Assembly (NCBI RefSeq): GCF_001632365.1
Contig: NW_024468604.1
Span: forward strand, 3,520-67,519
Reading direction: 5' to 3'
Length of the DNA: 64,000 nucleotides
DNA from: Laetiporus sulphureus 93-53
Lineage: Eukaryota > Basidiomycota > Agaricomycetes > Polyporales > Laetiporaceae
Under the pieces are notes generated by a model, which saw only the letters and a list, made by a program, of their open reading frames with translations, was not told the DNA's origin and searched no databases. Every line of letters starts with the position of its first letter. Within the stretch, counting starts at the first letter, position 1. A program made the translations under genes and the position numbers. Below are positions 11,166 to 19,839 of the stretch, piece after piece.

Positions 11166-11640
11166 TTATCCTGTGAGGTAGACTCGTCGACTCGGGAGCC
11201 AACGTCGGCAAAATTGAAAGCAACACTTCCATGCGTATGCGTATGCGTGATGTACTTGTCGCAATCTGTTTATTCGCACCGATGGCCTTGACTGCACGAT
11301 GCACTTCGGAACGTTTCGGAGGCGTTCGCAGTCTCGTAAAATCTCGATGTCGACCTCCAATGAATGTCTGTCGAAGAGGACAACGATGCATTTGAATACG
11401 TAAAGCCGTTGATCGTTGGAGTAAAGCTCCGGGAATCGTTAGGGTATGGTTCCTGGAGTATCATAACAGACAAACGGGCGAGCGGAACCGAGGTTGTAGC
11501 CATAATGAGCGCAATGCATCGTAATCTCCATCGTACCATTCAGCATCGCCCCTGGATCACTGTTGCAAAGACCGTGCAGGGCACTTATCAGAGGTGACTT
11601 CGTTCCTGTGCCAGCAATGGCGATATGAATCTTGGAAGTT
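11166..11640 (-). pseudogene. Decayed IRG-type GTPase relic (4)
   Basis: Reading the minus strand from about 11635, the frame shows a worn G domain: a G1 remnant with GTGTKSPL in place of the family's G.AGSGKSS, a following LISALHGL, then FVCYDTPG for the G3 region, then TAA directly after the G3 motif, then YVFKCIVVLFDR and EVDIEILRDCER for the family's FDCIIVLF.R and TDIAILRNCER. The G4 region is also altered (IVQSRP for YIVRSK). No N-terminal exon or C-terminal domain can be placed. It lies between the intact copies in the same orientation, so it is a dead member of the tandem array. Confidence 0.8.
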
Positions 11641-12180
11641 GCACCTCTTCGTCAGTCAGTAGGAAGAATGATGGATTTGCGCGGTCACCACATGCTTACC
11701 TCTGCCAGTCTTAATATTCTGAGTCTTCGCCGCGAAGTGTTTCCAAACATAAGCTTTATGCCTCGTGATACTTGGATATCTGGATCCTCAGGCCTCAGAT
11801 CTCAGCTTTAATGATACATCAGAACGTTCCTCCTACTAGGTAAAGGTTGTGAAAACGCCGGACGTCAGTTGATTTACCATTTCGCGACTGTGTACTTGGT
11901 CGTGACAGAACTAACATGATGCTGATGCGACGTACGACATCTGATTAACACAGTATAAGCGTACATATCGAGCAAGATATATTGACGAGCGCGAGCGCAG
12001 ACAAACATCACGCAATGCAGGATGCGTGTACACGATCATGAAAGTCAGGACAAGTATACATCATGCATGAAAAAGCATACAAACTTTGATGAGAAACATA
12101 TAGCAGATTGGCACATACCCGGAACCGCAAAAATGCAGGAAATGGCCTTATACAGAGTTCATAGCGTAAGACGTACCGTG

Positions 12181-13656
12181 TCAACCTCGGGCAACAACAG
12201 AGCGGGAACGGCGGAGACGGGCCTCGGCGAGAAGATCCCTGAGTAGAATCCACTCGTCGATGGCCTTCGGAGGCTGACGGCCCTTGATTACTTGCGCCAT
12301 CGTCTCCTTGTCCACGAGATAGACCCTCTGCGGGGGCAACTTTGCTTGTTCAAGGTTCCGCAGGACGCTCTTGCGGGTCTCGAGGTCGTACTGCTCCCGC
12401 GCGCGCGCCCATTTGGCTGCCTCCGAGCCCAGGGTCTTCCCCTCCACTTCCTCATCGTCCAGGGTCTCATCCTCCTCCTCCTCATCGTCCCACTCCAAGT
12501 CCTCCATGACATTGCGAATGTGCTGGAGGGACTTGGAGCGTACGATGTAAGCTGGAATATTGAAACGCTCGCAATTGCGAAGGATCGCGATGTCCGTGTC
12601 GGTGAACCGGGCGTCGAAAAGCACAATGATGCAATCAAAAACGTACAATCCCTGAGCGTTGAAGTACACGAAGTCGGGGATTTTCAAGGTACCAGCGCCC
12701 GGAACATCATACCACACAAACGGGTTCCGAGAGTCGGGGTCGGGGTAACGAGTGATAACACTCGTGGTCTCGGTAACGCCTGTGGGTGCGGCGCCGGCGC
12801 CACGATGTTTGTTTCTCAAGCCGCGGAATGCGTTGATGAGTGAGGATTTGCCGCTGCCGGCAATTCCAGCGACCGCGAAGTGGAATAAGCCCTCTTGATA
12901 CTGCAGACGCTTCTTGGTTGCGTTATACTCCTCCATTGTCGGAATGAGGACGGGCTTGATCCCCTTCCGGACGTTTCGCTGCACCTCCTCGAGCTGCTCC
13001 CTTGCCTCCTGGGCCACCTTGTCTGCTGCAGCCCTAGCTTCCTCCGCCCTCTTCCTCTCTTCCTCAGCATTCCTACGTTCTTCTTCAGCGCATCTCTTTT
13101 CCTCTTCCGCTTTACGCTGTCCTTCTTCGGCACGCCTGGTATCCTCTTCGGCCTTCCTCCTGGCCTCATCGGCCAGCCACTTCTCATGCTCCGCCCTCCG
13201 CTGGCCCTCCTCAGCATTATTGCACTCTTCCTCCGTCTTCCTGGCTTCTTCTTCGGTCTGTCTGCGTCTCTCCTCAGCATCTCGTTGTTGAGTCTCCGCC
13301 CACTGCCTCGCCTCTTCCGCCCTCCGTTTCTCCTCCTCGGCCCTCCGAGCATCCTCTTCAGCCCTGTGTTGAGCCTCCTCTGCCCGCCGCCGCTCTGCTT
13401 CTCGCTCACGGGCCTCGTTCTCGGCCTTCCTGCGCTGTTCCTCTGCCTGTCGCTTTTCTTCCTCCGCACGCCACTTCTCCGCCTCAGCTTGCTCCCTCTT
13501 TCTCTGTTCTTCTCGGATGCGCTCTTCTAACTCCTCCGTCACGGGATTGCGCGCGATGGAACCGGAAGACGAGTCGGACCGGAGACCTTCGATCAAGCCG
13601 ACGACAGCACCGATGAGGTCTGTCGCGACGGCGATGACAGATTCGACTACTCCCAT
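12181..13656 (-). CDS. IRG-type GTPase 5 with long charged coiled coil
   Basis: Single coding exon, 491 aa, from MGVVES (N-myristoylation-type motif). An earlier pair of in-frame ATGs (13681-13686) is probably removed: a 78 nt 5'UTR intron (13661-13738, GTAAGT...ATCAG) ends 4 nt before the chosen ATG. Residues ~5-25 are hydrophobic. Residues ~45-240 are an almost uninterrupted Glu/Arg/Lys/Ala heptad-like repeat (AEEEKRRAEE type), a long coiled coil or single helix. The GTPase domain has G1 GIAGSGKSS (about residue 265), a G2-like GVTETT, G3 WYDVPGAGT (about 314) and a G4-like VRSKS. An acidic DDEEEE loop comes next, and the chain ends near ARLRRSRS. The organisation suggests a membrane-tethered GTPase on a helical stalk. 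Confidence 0.88.
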   Translation of the reverse strand: MGVVESVIAVATDLIGAVVGLIEGLRSDSSSGSIARNPVTEELEERIREEQRKREQAEAEKWRAEEEKRQAEEQRRKAENEAREREAERRRAEEAQHRAEEDARRAEEEKRRAEEARQWAETQQRDAEERRRQTEEEARKTEEECNNAEEGQRRAEHEKWLADEARRKAEEDTRRAEEGQRKAEEEKRCAEEERRNAEEERKRAEEARAAADKVAQEAREQLEEVQRNVRKGIKPVLIPTMEEYNATKKRLQYQEGLFHFAVAGIAGSGKSSLINAFRGLRNKHRGAGAAPTGVTETTSVITRYPDPDSRNPFVWYDVPGAGTLKIPDFVYFNAQGLYVFDCIIVLFDARFTDTDIAILRNCERFNIPAYIVRSKSLQHIRNVMEDLEWDDEEEEDETLDDEEVEGKTLGSEAAKWARAREQYDLETRKSVLRNLEQAKLPPQRVYLVDKETMAQVIKGRQPPKAIDEWILLRDLLAEARLRRSRSVVARG

Positions 13657-13660
13657 ATGA

Positions 13661-13738
13661 CTGATTGGACGAATGTTATTCATCATTGACGTGAGATACG
13701 ATGTAAGATATGGACTTTGGCAGTAGCTTCACACTTAC
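13661..13738 (-). other. 5'UTR intron of IRG 5
   Basis: GTAAGT donor, TAAC-type branch and ATCAG acceptor, 78 nt. Removing it deletes the upstream ATGs and makes the MGVVES codon the first start in the message. The duplicated gene at 16198 has an equivalent 53 nt intron with the same acceptor position. Confidence 0.6.
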
Positions 13739-13858
13739 AGGTAGCAGATGATTGAAAACAGGCAAGCGATGCGAACGATGACGGGCGGGGATGGCAGGGG
13801 AGCAAAGAGGTACGTCGAATGGTGAGGGCGCTGATCATGCCAGGGACGCGCATTCCTG

Positions 13859-13867
13859 TATTTAAGA
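13859..13867 (-). promoter_or_regulatory. TATA-like box, IRG 5
   Basis: The minus strand reads CTTAAATAC about 120 nt upstream of the 5'UTR intron donor. The equivalent site in the duplicate gene is at 17701-17710. Confidence 0.35.
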
Positions 13868-13920
13868 GCACGGGCACGTGTAGTAGGCATGTATCGCGCG
13901 CAGAATCTCGTCATCTTTGG

Positions 13921-14431
13921 AGAATACTGGGACAATGGATCTGCGATCGCGTAGATTGAATACAGAGCGCTGATAAGATAATCTGCCGTCGGCTCTGATC
14001 GCGTTCTGCCCCGATCTGCCAAAACTACTATTGTAGCAAATCTCATTGGTCCATTCCAATTTTGTCTGTACTTTTGTCCTGGATTAAACCCGATGTGTCC
14101 GGCCTTGCCTCCCGTTCTTTAACAATTTATATACCGCCGAAGGCGGTCGAGGGTGTGGCTAAGTACATGGCATATCGCAGGATTACGTAGGTAGGGACGG
14201 GGGTGGGGTGATACAAGCGACCACGACCGGGACAGAGCCTATCCGGGTGTGTAGGTCCAGGCATCGCTGCCTCGGAGGAAGGCGTTCAGCCCTCCCGTGT
14301 CGTACGGTATATCTCCTGTCCTCCCCGCACTCACAAAAGGAGATTTATAGGTCTACCTAGGGGAGACAACGTGTCGCGTCTCCCACGCAGCACTCACCGT
14401 CCCGACGTCGTACATCGTGTCGTGACATACC
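13921..14431. other. Promoter region of the iron permease
   Basis: No gene is visible. It contains a TATA-like TTTATATA run near 14126. I could not identify a specific iron-regulatory site with confidence. Confidence 0.4.
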
Positions 14432-15962
14432 ATGGGCAAGAGCGTCTTCTCCGTGCCTATCTTCTTCATCGTCTTTCGTGAGACCCTCGAGGCGGCCATC
14501 ATCGTCTCCGTCCTGCTCGGTCTTGTCGAGCAGATCGTGAAGGAGAGCGACGGCACGGCGCTTGGCTTGGCGGAACCCAATGTGCAGGGGGAGTCGGGTA
14601 ACGCAGAGCACGAGGAAAAGCAACACTCTCATTCTGACACGGCTTCATCGACACAGCAAGACGATGCATCTGCACCTGAGCTTCTGGTCGAGCCCGACCG
14701 CGACCTCGCGATGAAGCGGCTGATGCGCAAGATGCGGCTGCAGATTTTTTTTGGTGCTGTTCTCGGCCTGATCATTGCAGCTGCTATCGGTGCTGCTTTC
14801 ATCGCCGTCTGGTTCACCCAAGCGTCCAACTTGTGGTCAAGTACGGAGGGACTGTGGGAAGGTAGGAAGACGCATGCTACCCAGAGAAAAGCACTCTGCT
14901 CACCGGTGCTGCCCTGCAGGTATTTTCTCGGTCGTCGCAGCGATCATCATCTTCGTTATGGGCGTTACCATGCTCAAGATGGACCGCGCAAAAGCAAAGT
15001 GGCGCATCAAGCTACTCAACGCGTTCTCTGGCAAGCGTACGTCTGCCATTATGCCTAACCGTCACATTGTCTGCCAGCTGACTTGCCACTTCTTCACTTT
15101 CAGGCGTGGACAAGTCGACTCGTGCCGGCCGCTGGATGCTGTTCATCCTGCCGCTTATTACCGTCTTGCGTGAGGGCATGGAAGCTGTCGTCTTTGTCGG
15201 TGGTGTGTCGCTCGGACAGAGTGCCACCGCGATTCCGATCGCTGCTATCGTCGGCTTCGTTTGCGGCATCGTCTGCGGATACCTCATTTATGCATTTGCC
15301 AGTCGCACGAGTGAGTTTTTAGTATTCAACGTATGAGAAACGCGTAATTGAACTCGCGCCTCCCCAGCATTGACGATATTCATGGTTGTGATGACGAACT
15401 TCATTCTCCTCATCGGTGCCGGACTGTTCAGCAGGGGTATCTGGGACTTTCAGCAGCAGCACTTTGACAACATGTATGCACACCCTCCAAGATATTTTTG
15501 CCCTCACTGTACAACTGTTTTTCTTTCTCTTCATAGCGTCGGTAAAGAGGTCGGCGACACAGGAGGCGACGGCCCGGGATCGTTCGATGTACAAGGAAAT
15601 GTCTGGCATCTCGACTGCTGTAACCCCAATAACGACTTCGACAGCGACGGCTGGTCAATTTTCTACGCCATCTTCGGTTGGACGAACAGTGCGACGATGG
15701 GAAGCGTCCTCTCCTATGTTTTCTACTGGCTCGCCGTAATTGCCGTGCTGATTTACCTCAAGTTCAAGGAGGTCTGTATCTTGTTTACCGCATTCTTCGC
15801 GGCGAATTCTGACGTGTGACGTTTCGCTGTTTCTAGGGTCGCACGAAGCTGTTGGGCAAGGAGAGCGCTGCAGGCGTGCGTCGCCGGGAACGTCAGGAAA
15901 GGCTCGCGCTCGAGGCGGAGGACGAAAAGACCAGCAAGCTGGAAGAGGAAGTCATTGCATGA
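14432..15962 (+). CDS. FTR1: High-affinity iron permease, Ftr1 family
   Basis: Exons 14432-14861, 14920-15036, 15104-15310, 15368-15473, 15537-15771 and 15837-15962 give 406 aa with frame kept at every junction. The protein has about seven membrane segments and two REXXE-type iron-binding motifs: RETLE near residue 17 in the first helix and REGME in the fourth-exon-side helix followed by AVVFVGGVS. A Glu/His/Ser-rich cytosolic loop (about residues 45-90) and a Lys/Glu-rich C-terminal tail are typical. Ftr1 normally works in the plasma membrane with a multicopper ferroxidase (Fet3) that oxidises Fe(II) to Fe(III) for transport. No ferroxidase gene is adjacent here, unlike the divergent FTR1-FET3 pairs of many fungi. 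It is the only non-IRG gene inside the duplicated block pair and reads against its neighbours. Confidence 0.93.
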
Positions 15963-16197
15963 GGACTGCAGCGGTAGACAAGCGTACATATCAATCAAGA
16001 TATATTGACGAGCGCCAGCACAGACAACCATCACGCAATGCAGGATGCATGTACACGATCACGAAAGGCAATACAGCATACATGAAAAGGGTATGCAAAC
16101 TTTAACGAGAAATGTTTAGCAGATCGGTACACACCCGGAACCGCAAAAAATGCAAGAGATGGCGTTATACAGAGCTCATGGCGCAAGACGTACCATG

Positions 16198-17487
16198 TCA
16201 ACCTCGGGCAACAACAGAGCGGGAACGTCGAAGACGAGCCTCGGCGAGAAGATCCCTGAGTAGAATCCACTCGTCGATGGCTTTCGGAGGCTGACGGCCC
16301 TTGATTACTTGCGCCATTGTCTCCTTGTCCATAAGATAGACCCTCTGCGGAGGCAACTTTGCTTCTTCAAGGTTTCGCATGACGCTCTCGCGGGTCTCGA
16401 GGTCGTACTTCTCCCGCGCGCGCGCCCATTTGGCTGCATCGTCCAGGGTCTCCTCATCCTCCTCCTCATCGTCCCACTCCAAGTCCTCCGTGACATTGCG
16501 AATGTGCTGGAGGGACTTGGAGCGTACGATGTATGCTGGAATATTGAATCGCTCGCAATTGCGAAGGATCGCAATGTCCGTGTCGGTGAAGCGAGCGTCG
16601 AAAAGCACAATAATGCAGTCAAAGACGTACAAGCCCTGAGAATTGAAGTACACGAAGTCGGGGATTTTCAGGGTACCGGCACCCGGAACGTCATACCACA
16701 CGAACGGGTTCCGAGAGTCGGGGTCGGGGTAGCGAGTAATAACACTCGTGGTCTCGGTAACGCCTGTGGGTGCCGCGTCACGGTGACTGTTTTTCAAGCC
16801 GCGGAATGCGTTGATGAGCGAGGATTTGCCGCTGCCGGCAATTCCAGCGACTGCGAAGTGGAACAGGCCCTCTTGATACTGCAGGCGTTCTTTGGTTGCA
16901 TGATACTCCTCCAGTGTCGGAATGAGGACGGGCTTGATCCCCTTCCGGACGCTTCGCTGCACCTCTTCGAGCTGCTCCCTCGTCTCGTGGGCCACCTTGT
17001 CTGCTACAGTCCTAGCCTCCTCTGCCTTCTTCCTCTTCTCCTCAACATTTTTAAATTCATCTTCAGCCCGTCTCTTTTCTTCTTCCGCTTTGCGCTGTTC
17101 TTCTCCGGCGCGCCTGGTATCCTCCTCGGCCTTCCTCCTGGCCTCATCAGCCAGGTTCTTCTCGTGCTCCGCCCTGCGCTGACCCTCTTCAGCATTCCTG
17201 CGCTCTTCCTCCGTCTTCCTGGCTTCTTCTTCGGCCTGTCTGCGTCTCTCCTCAGCATCTCGTTGTTGATTCTCTGCCCGCTGCTTCGCCTCTTCCGCCC
17301 TCCGAGCGTCCGCCTCAGCCTGCTCCCTTTTCTTCTCTTCTTTCCGCATGCGCTCCTCTAACTCTTCCATCACGGGATTGGGTGCGATGGAACCAGAGGA
17401 CCAGTCGGACCGGCAAGCTTCGACTAACCTGGTGACCGCAAACACGAGGCCTGTCGCTACGACGAGGACAGATTCGACTACTCCCAT
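16198..17487 (-). CDS. IRG-type GTPase 6, duplicate of IRG 5
   Basis: Single coding exon, 429 aa, starting MGVVES. A 53 nt 5'UTR intron (17492-17544, GTGAGT...ATCAG) removes two earlier in-frame ATGs. The GTPase and C-terminal parts are nearly identical to IRG 5: G1 GIAGSGKSS (about residue 217), a G2-like GVTETT, G3 WYDVPGAGT, VRSKS and the QRVYL strand. The difference of 62 residues comes from a coiled coil shorter by about 49 residues and an acidic loop shorter by about 13. The repeat-rich stalk is therefore the fast-changing part while the catalytic domain is conserved. The 3' flank is also duplicated. Confidence 0.88.
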   Translation of the reverse strand: MGVVESVLVVATGLVFAVTRLVEACRSDWSSGSIAPNPVMEELEERMRKEEKKREQAEADARRAEEAKQRAENQQRDAEERRRQAEEEARKTEEERRNAEEGQRRAEHEKNLADEARRKAEEDTRRAGEEQRKAEEEKRRAEDEFKNVEEKRKKAEEARTVADKVAHETREQLEEVQRSVRKGIKPVLIPTLEEYHATKERLQYQEGLFHFAVAGIAGSGKSSLINAFRGLKNSHRDAAPTGVTETTSVITRYPDPDSRNPFVWYDVPGAGTLKIPDFVYFNSQGLYVFDCIIVLFDARFTDTDIAILRNCERFNIPAYIVRSKSLQHIRNVTEDLEWDDEEEDEETLDDAAKWARAREKYDLETRESVMRNLEEAKLPPQRVYLMDKETMAQVIKGRQPPKAIDEWILLRDLLAEARLRRSRSVVARG

Positions 17488-17491
17488 GTTG

Positions 17492-17544
17492 CTGATAGGA
17501 CGAATGTTATTCACCATCGACGTGAGATACGATGTACGACTCAC
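17492..17544 (-). other. 5'UTR intron of IRG 6
   Basis: GTGAGT donor and ATCAG acceptor, 53 nt, ending 4 nt before the MGVVES start codon. It parallels the intron of IRG 5. Confidence 0.6.
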
Positions 17545-17929
17545 CCGGGTAGATAAGCAGCTTCACACCTACAGGTAGCAGATGATTAGAAAGAGACAAG
17601 CGATACGAACGATGACGGGCGGGGATAGCAGAGGAGCAAAGAGGCACGTCGAGTGGGTACAGAACTGAGTAGCCTTATTCTGCTGGCGATGTGCACTCCT
17701 GTATTTAAAAGCCCCCCACAGAAGCAAGGGCATGTGCGGTAGGCATGTATCGCGCGCAGAATCTGATCATCTTTGGACACGAAGAGTGAGCATTCTGGGG
17801 TTAGATCTGCGAACGCGTAGATAACGGTAACCTAGCTGCTCTAGTGGCACTTCTTAATCCCAGGCTCAGGGTCTGAGACACTATGCATGGAATACGGAGC
17901 GCTAACACCCTCGGTTCGTGCGTGGTGCA

Positions 17930-18010
17930 TCAATAGATCGCATATCTATTGAGCGACGAGCAGTGTCTCAAGCAGACTGAAGCAAGCGATTGATCGCGGA
18001 TTGCATGGAA
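17930..18010. repeat. ~80 bp direct repeat, unit 1
   Basis: CAATAGATCGCATATCTAT...GCGACGAGCAGTGTCT...GCAGAC...GCATGGA recurs at 18391-18472 with some mismatches. It lies outside the duplicated IRG blocks. Confidence 0.7.
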
Positions 18011-18390
18011 AACCGTGTTCTCAGAGAGGATGAGGGTGGAGGAGAACCGCGGATTCCGATGAGGATATGGAAGATAGTCAATTCGCCATATGCACGTTGA
18101 CCTTTCGACTAGGATGAGATGGAGCCTGGTGCCTTCCTGGTTAGTAGCGAGCGATGCCGGGAACAAAGAGTCAAGCTTTTAATTTTACATTCTGTGCACT
18201 TCGCGTGTTTCTGAAGTGTTTCGTGAGGCGCTATATGCGGAGGAACTAGGAGATAACGCGGGATTAGGCAAGATCATTGAACGAATGCCCTCCGAGTCTT
18301 TCAACGAGGTTTAACGCGGTTATGAGTATTCTTGGGAACCGCCGATGGTGTAGCTCGCTGATAGAGCTGCATAGATGTTAGCGAGCAAAG

Positions 18391-18472
18391 TCAATAGATC
18401 GCATATCTATCGGGCGACGAGCAGTGTCTGATGCAGACAAAAGCAAGAGATCAATCTTGTGGACTGCATGGA
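18391..18472. repeat. ~80 bp direct repeat, unit 2
   Basis: Second copy of the unit at 17930-18010, same orientation, about 460 bp away. No coding function is seen between them. Confidence 0.7.
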
Positions 18473-18693
18473 GAATAGTAGGCTCGAGCTAATACCAGGG
18501 GGTCCAGTGAGAAGTGTACCCGTGGGAACGCCGAGTTTGAACATGCCGCCGCCACCGCCACAACGCGACCACGCGACCAGAGGACGCGCCTCAGGCTGAG
18601 CGTGTCTTCCTGCATACTCCTCGTGTCGCTCAATGCTAGCATGACGTTCGTTAACGCATTCATACGGTCAAAGTCCTGTCTAAAGTAGCAAAT

Positions 18694-19508
18694 ATGTCTG
18701 AACCTGCTCAGTCTTCTCTCGGCGACCCTCAAATCAACGCTGAATGGCTTGCTGAGCTGTTCTCTCAAAAGTGTGGGATCTCGCAACCGCAAGAATTCCA
18801 GATCAAACACGGACTAGACATCATTGAAGGACGCAAGGTATTTCTAGTTATTGCACCAGGTCAGGGCAAGACGACAGTCTTCTGGGCCCCTCTACTCGCA
18901 GCTCAAGCACTCGGTGAGCGAGGCGTCGCGTTATACATTGTCCCTACCAAGCTACTTTCTATACAGCAGGTACGATATCTCTGCTGGATTCACACACAGA
19001 AATAAAGAGCTATGTATGGCTTGATTTACCAGAGCGAGAGTGCCCGTCGAGTTGGGCTGCGCGCGATCGCGCTGAACGAGGATACTGTCCGCGACGCATA
19101 CTACGACAAGCGCGATCTTTACGACGAGCTGCAGAACGGTAAAGATGTCCGCATCACTTTCCTGAGCCCTCAAATGCTTGCTGGAGAACGCATGATGAAG
19201 CTCCTGCGAATATCTGGCTTCAAAGACCTGATCCGCTGGTTCATGATTGATGAGGCTCACTTGCCCGATGACGAGAGCCCTCTCTGGCGCGAAAGCTATT
19301 CTGTTCTCAAGACGATGCGTGCGCGGCTGAACTCCAATACAACCTGGGTTGCTGTGACCGGTACGGCTACTTCTGGTCATGCTCTCAAAATTGCGGCAGG
19401 TCTTGGCTTTCGGCAAGGGCAGTACGTGAACGCTCGTTACTCCATTGACTGCCCGCATATCAAGTACATCACTCGCTTCTTTATGCACCCATTCTCTGGC
19501 TCCGAGTT
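18694..19508 (+). pseudogene. Truncated RecQ-like DEAH helicase
   Basis: Exons 18694-18969 and 19033 onward, with a 63 nt intron (GTACGA...TTACCAG). The N-terminal ~250 residues of a superfamily 2 helicase are clear: a Q-motif-like FQIKHGLDII, motif I APGQGKTT, motif Ia YIVPTKLL, motif II DEAH and motif III TGTATS. Similarity stops near 19508 just before the second RecA-like domain, so motifs IV-VI are absent and the frame runs to a stop at 19563 through unrelated sequence. The sequence after the break reads as coding-like on the opposite strand. Partial RecQ-type helicases are common in fungal repeats and subtelomeres. It is not expected to be active. Confidence 0.75.
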
Positions 19509-19839
19509 TCGATCGTCTCGACTCCGCGGAGAAGGTGGGTATATCAAAAGTTCCACTAGATGAATGCTGAGAAGGAGAGGGTGTAAAATACCCATGCTGC
19601 CAACTGTACGTTTGGAAGTTGGAGCCATAGCCTGCAAATATTGGACTGTACTGCCCATGGTATGCTGTATGCGGGTGAGAAGCTGTCGAAAAGGGACTGG
19701 CAAGCGGATAGGGCCTAGAGTCTGGGGAGTGGTTCGGGCCACTTTGGCGGGCAGAGGAAGGGAAAGTGGGGCTTTCTCTGCTTGCTTCTTCATCACTTTG
19801 ATTTGTACTCTGTATTGCATTGGTTTCTTGAGATGACAT
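19509..19839 (-). pseudogene. N-terminal fragment of a Ser/Pro/Tyr-rich protein
   Basis: From an ATG at 19839 the minus strand reads MSSQETNAIQ followed by ~95 residues rich in Ser, Pro, His, Tyr and Gln (SPDSRPYPLASP, YFTPSPSQ), a composition typical of the disordered N-terminus of a fungal regulatory protein. Beyond 19508 the frame runs antisense through the helicase, so the original continuation is missing. No family is recognised. Confidence 0.35.

Larger units (their letters stand above)
11957..13920. repeat. Direct duplication, copy A (IRG 5 unit)
   Basis: This ~1.96 kb block and 15980-17776 share a near-identical layout: 3' flank beginning AAGCGTACATATC, whole IRG gene, 5'UTR intron region, TATA-like box and distal promoter ending near ATCATCTTTGG-like sequence. 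Identity is high throughout, with length differences only in the coiled-coil coding part and an acidic loop. The two blocks flank the iron permease gene. Confidence 0.85.
15980..17776. repeat. Direct duplication, copy B (IRG 6 unit)
   Basis: Second copy of the block at 11957-13920, in the same orientation. Its left boundary falls about 18 nt after the stop codon of the iron permease gene. Confidence 0.85.

Noticed and set aside
12895..13530. Long plus-strand open frame of 211 codons opposite IRG 5
   Set aside because: It is the antisense of the Glu/Arg/Lys coiled coil; the biased codons leave the complementary frame open. No domain, start context or splice signals.
16309..17361. 350-codon plus-strand frame opposite IRG 6
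   Set aside because: Same cause: antisense shadow of the coiled-coil and GTPase coding strand.
18340..18380. tRNA-like D-arm (GTAGCTCGCTGATAGAGC)
   Set aside because: No matching acceptor stem, anticodon arm or T-arm (GGTTCGA-type) follows at the right spacing.
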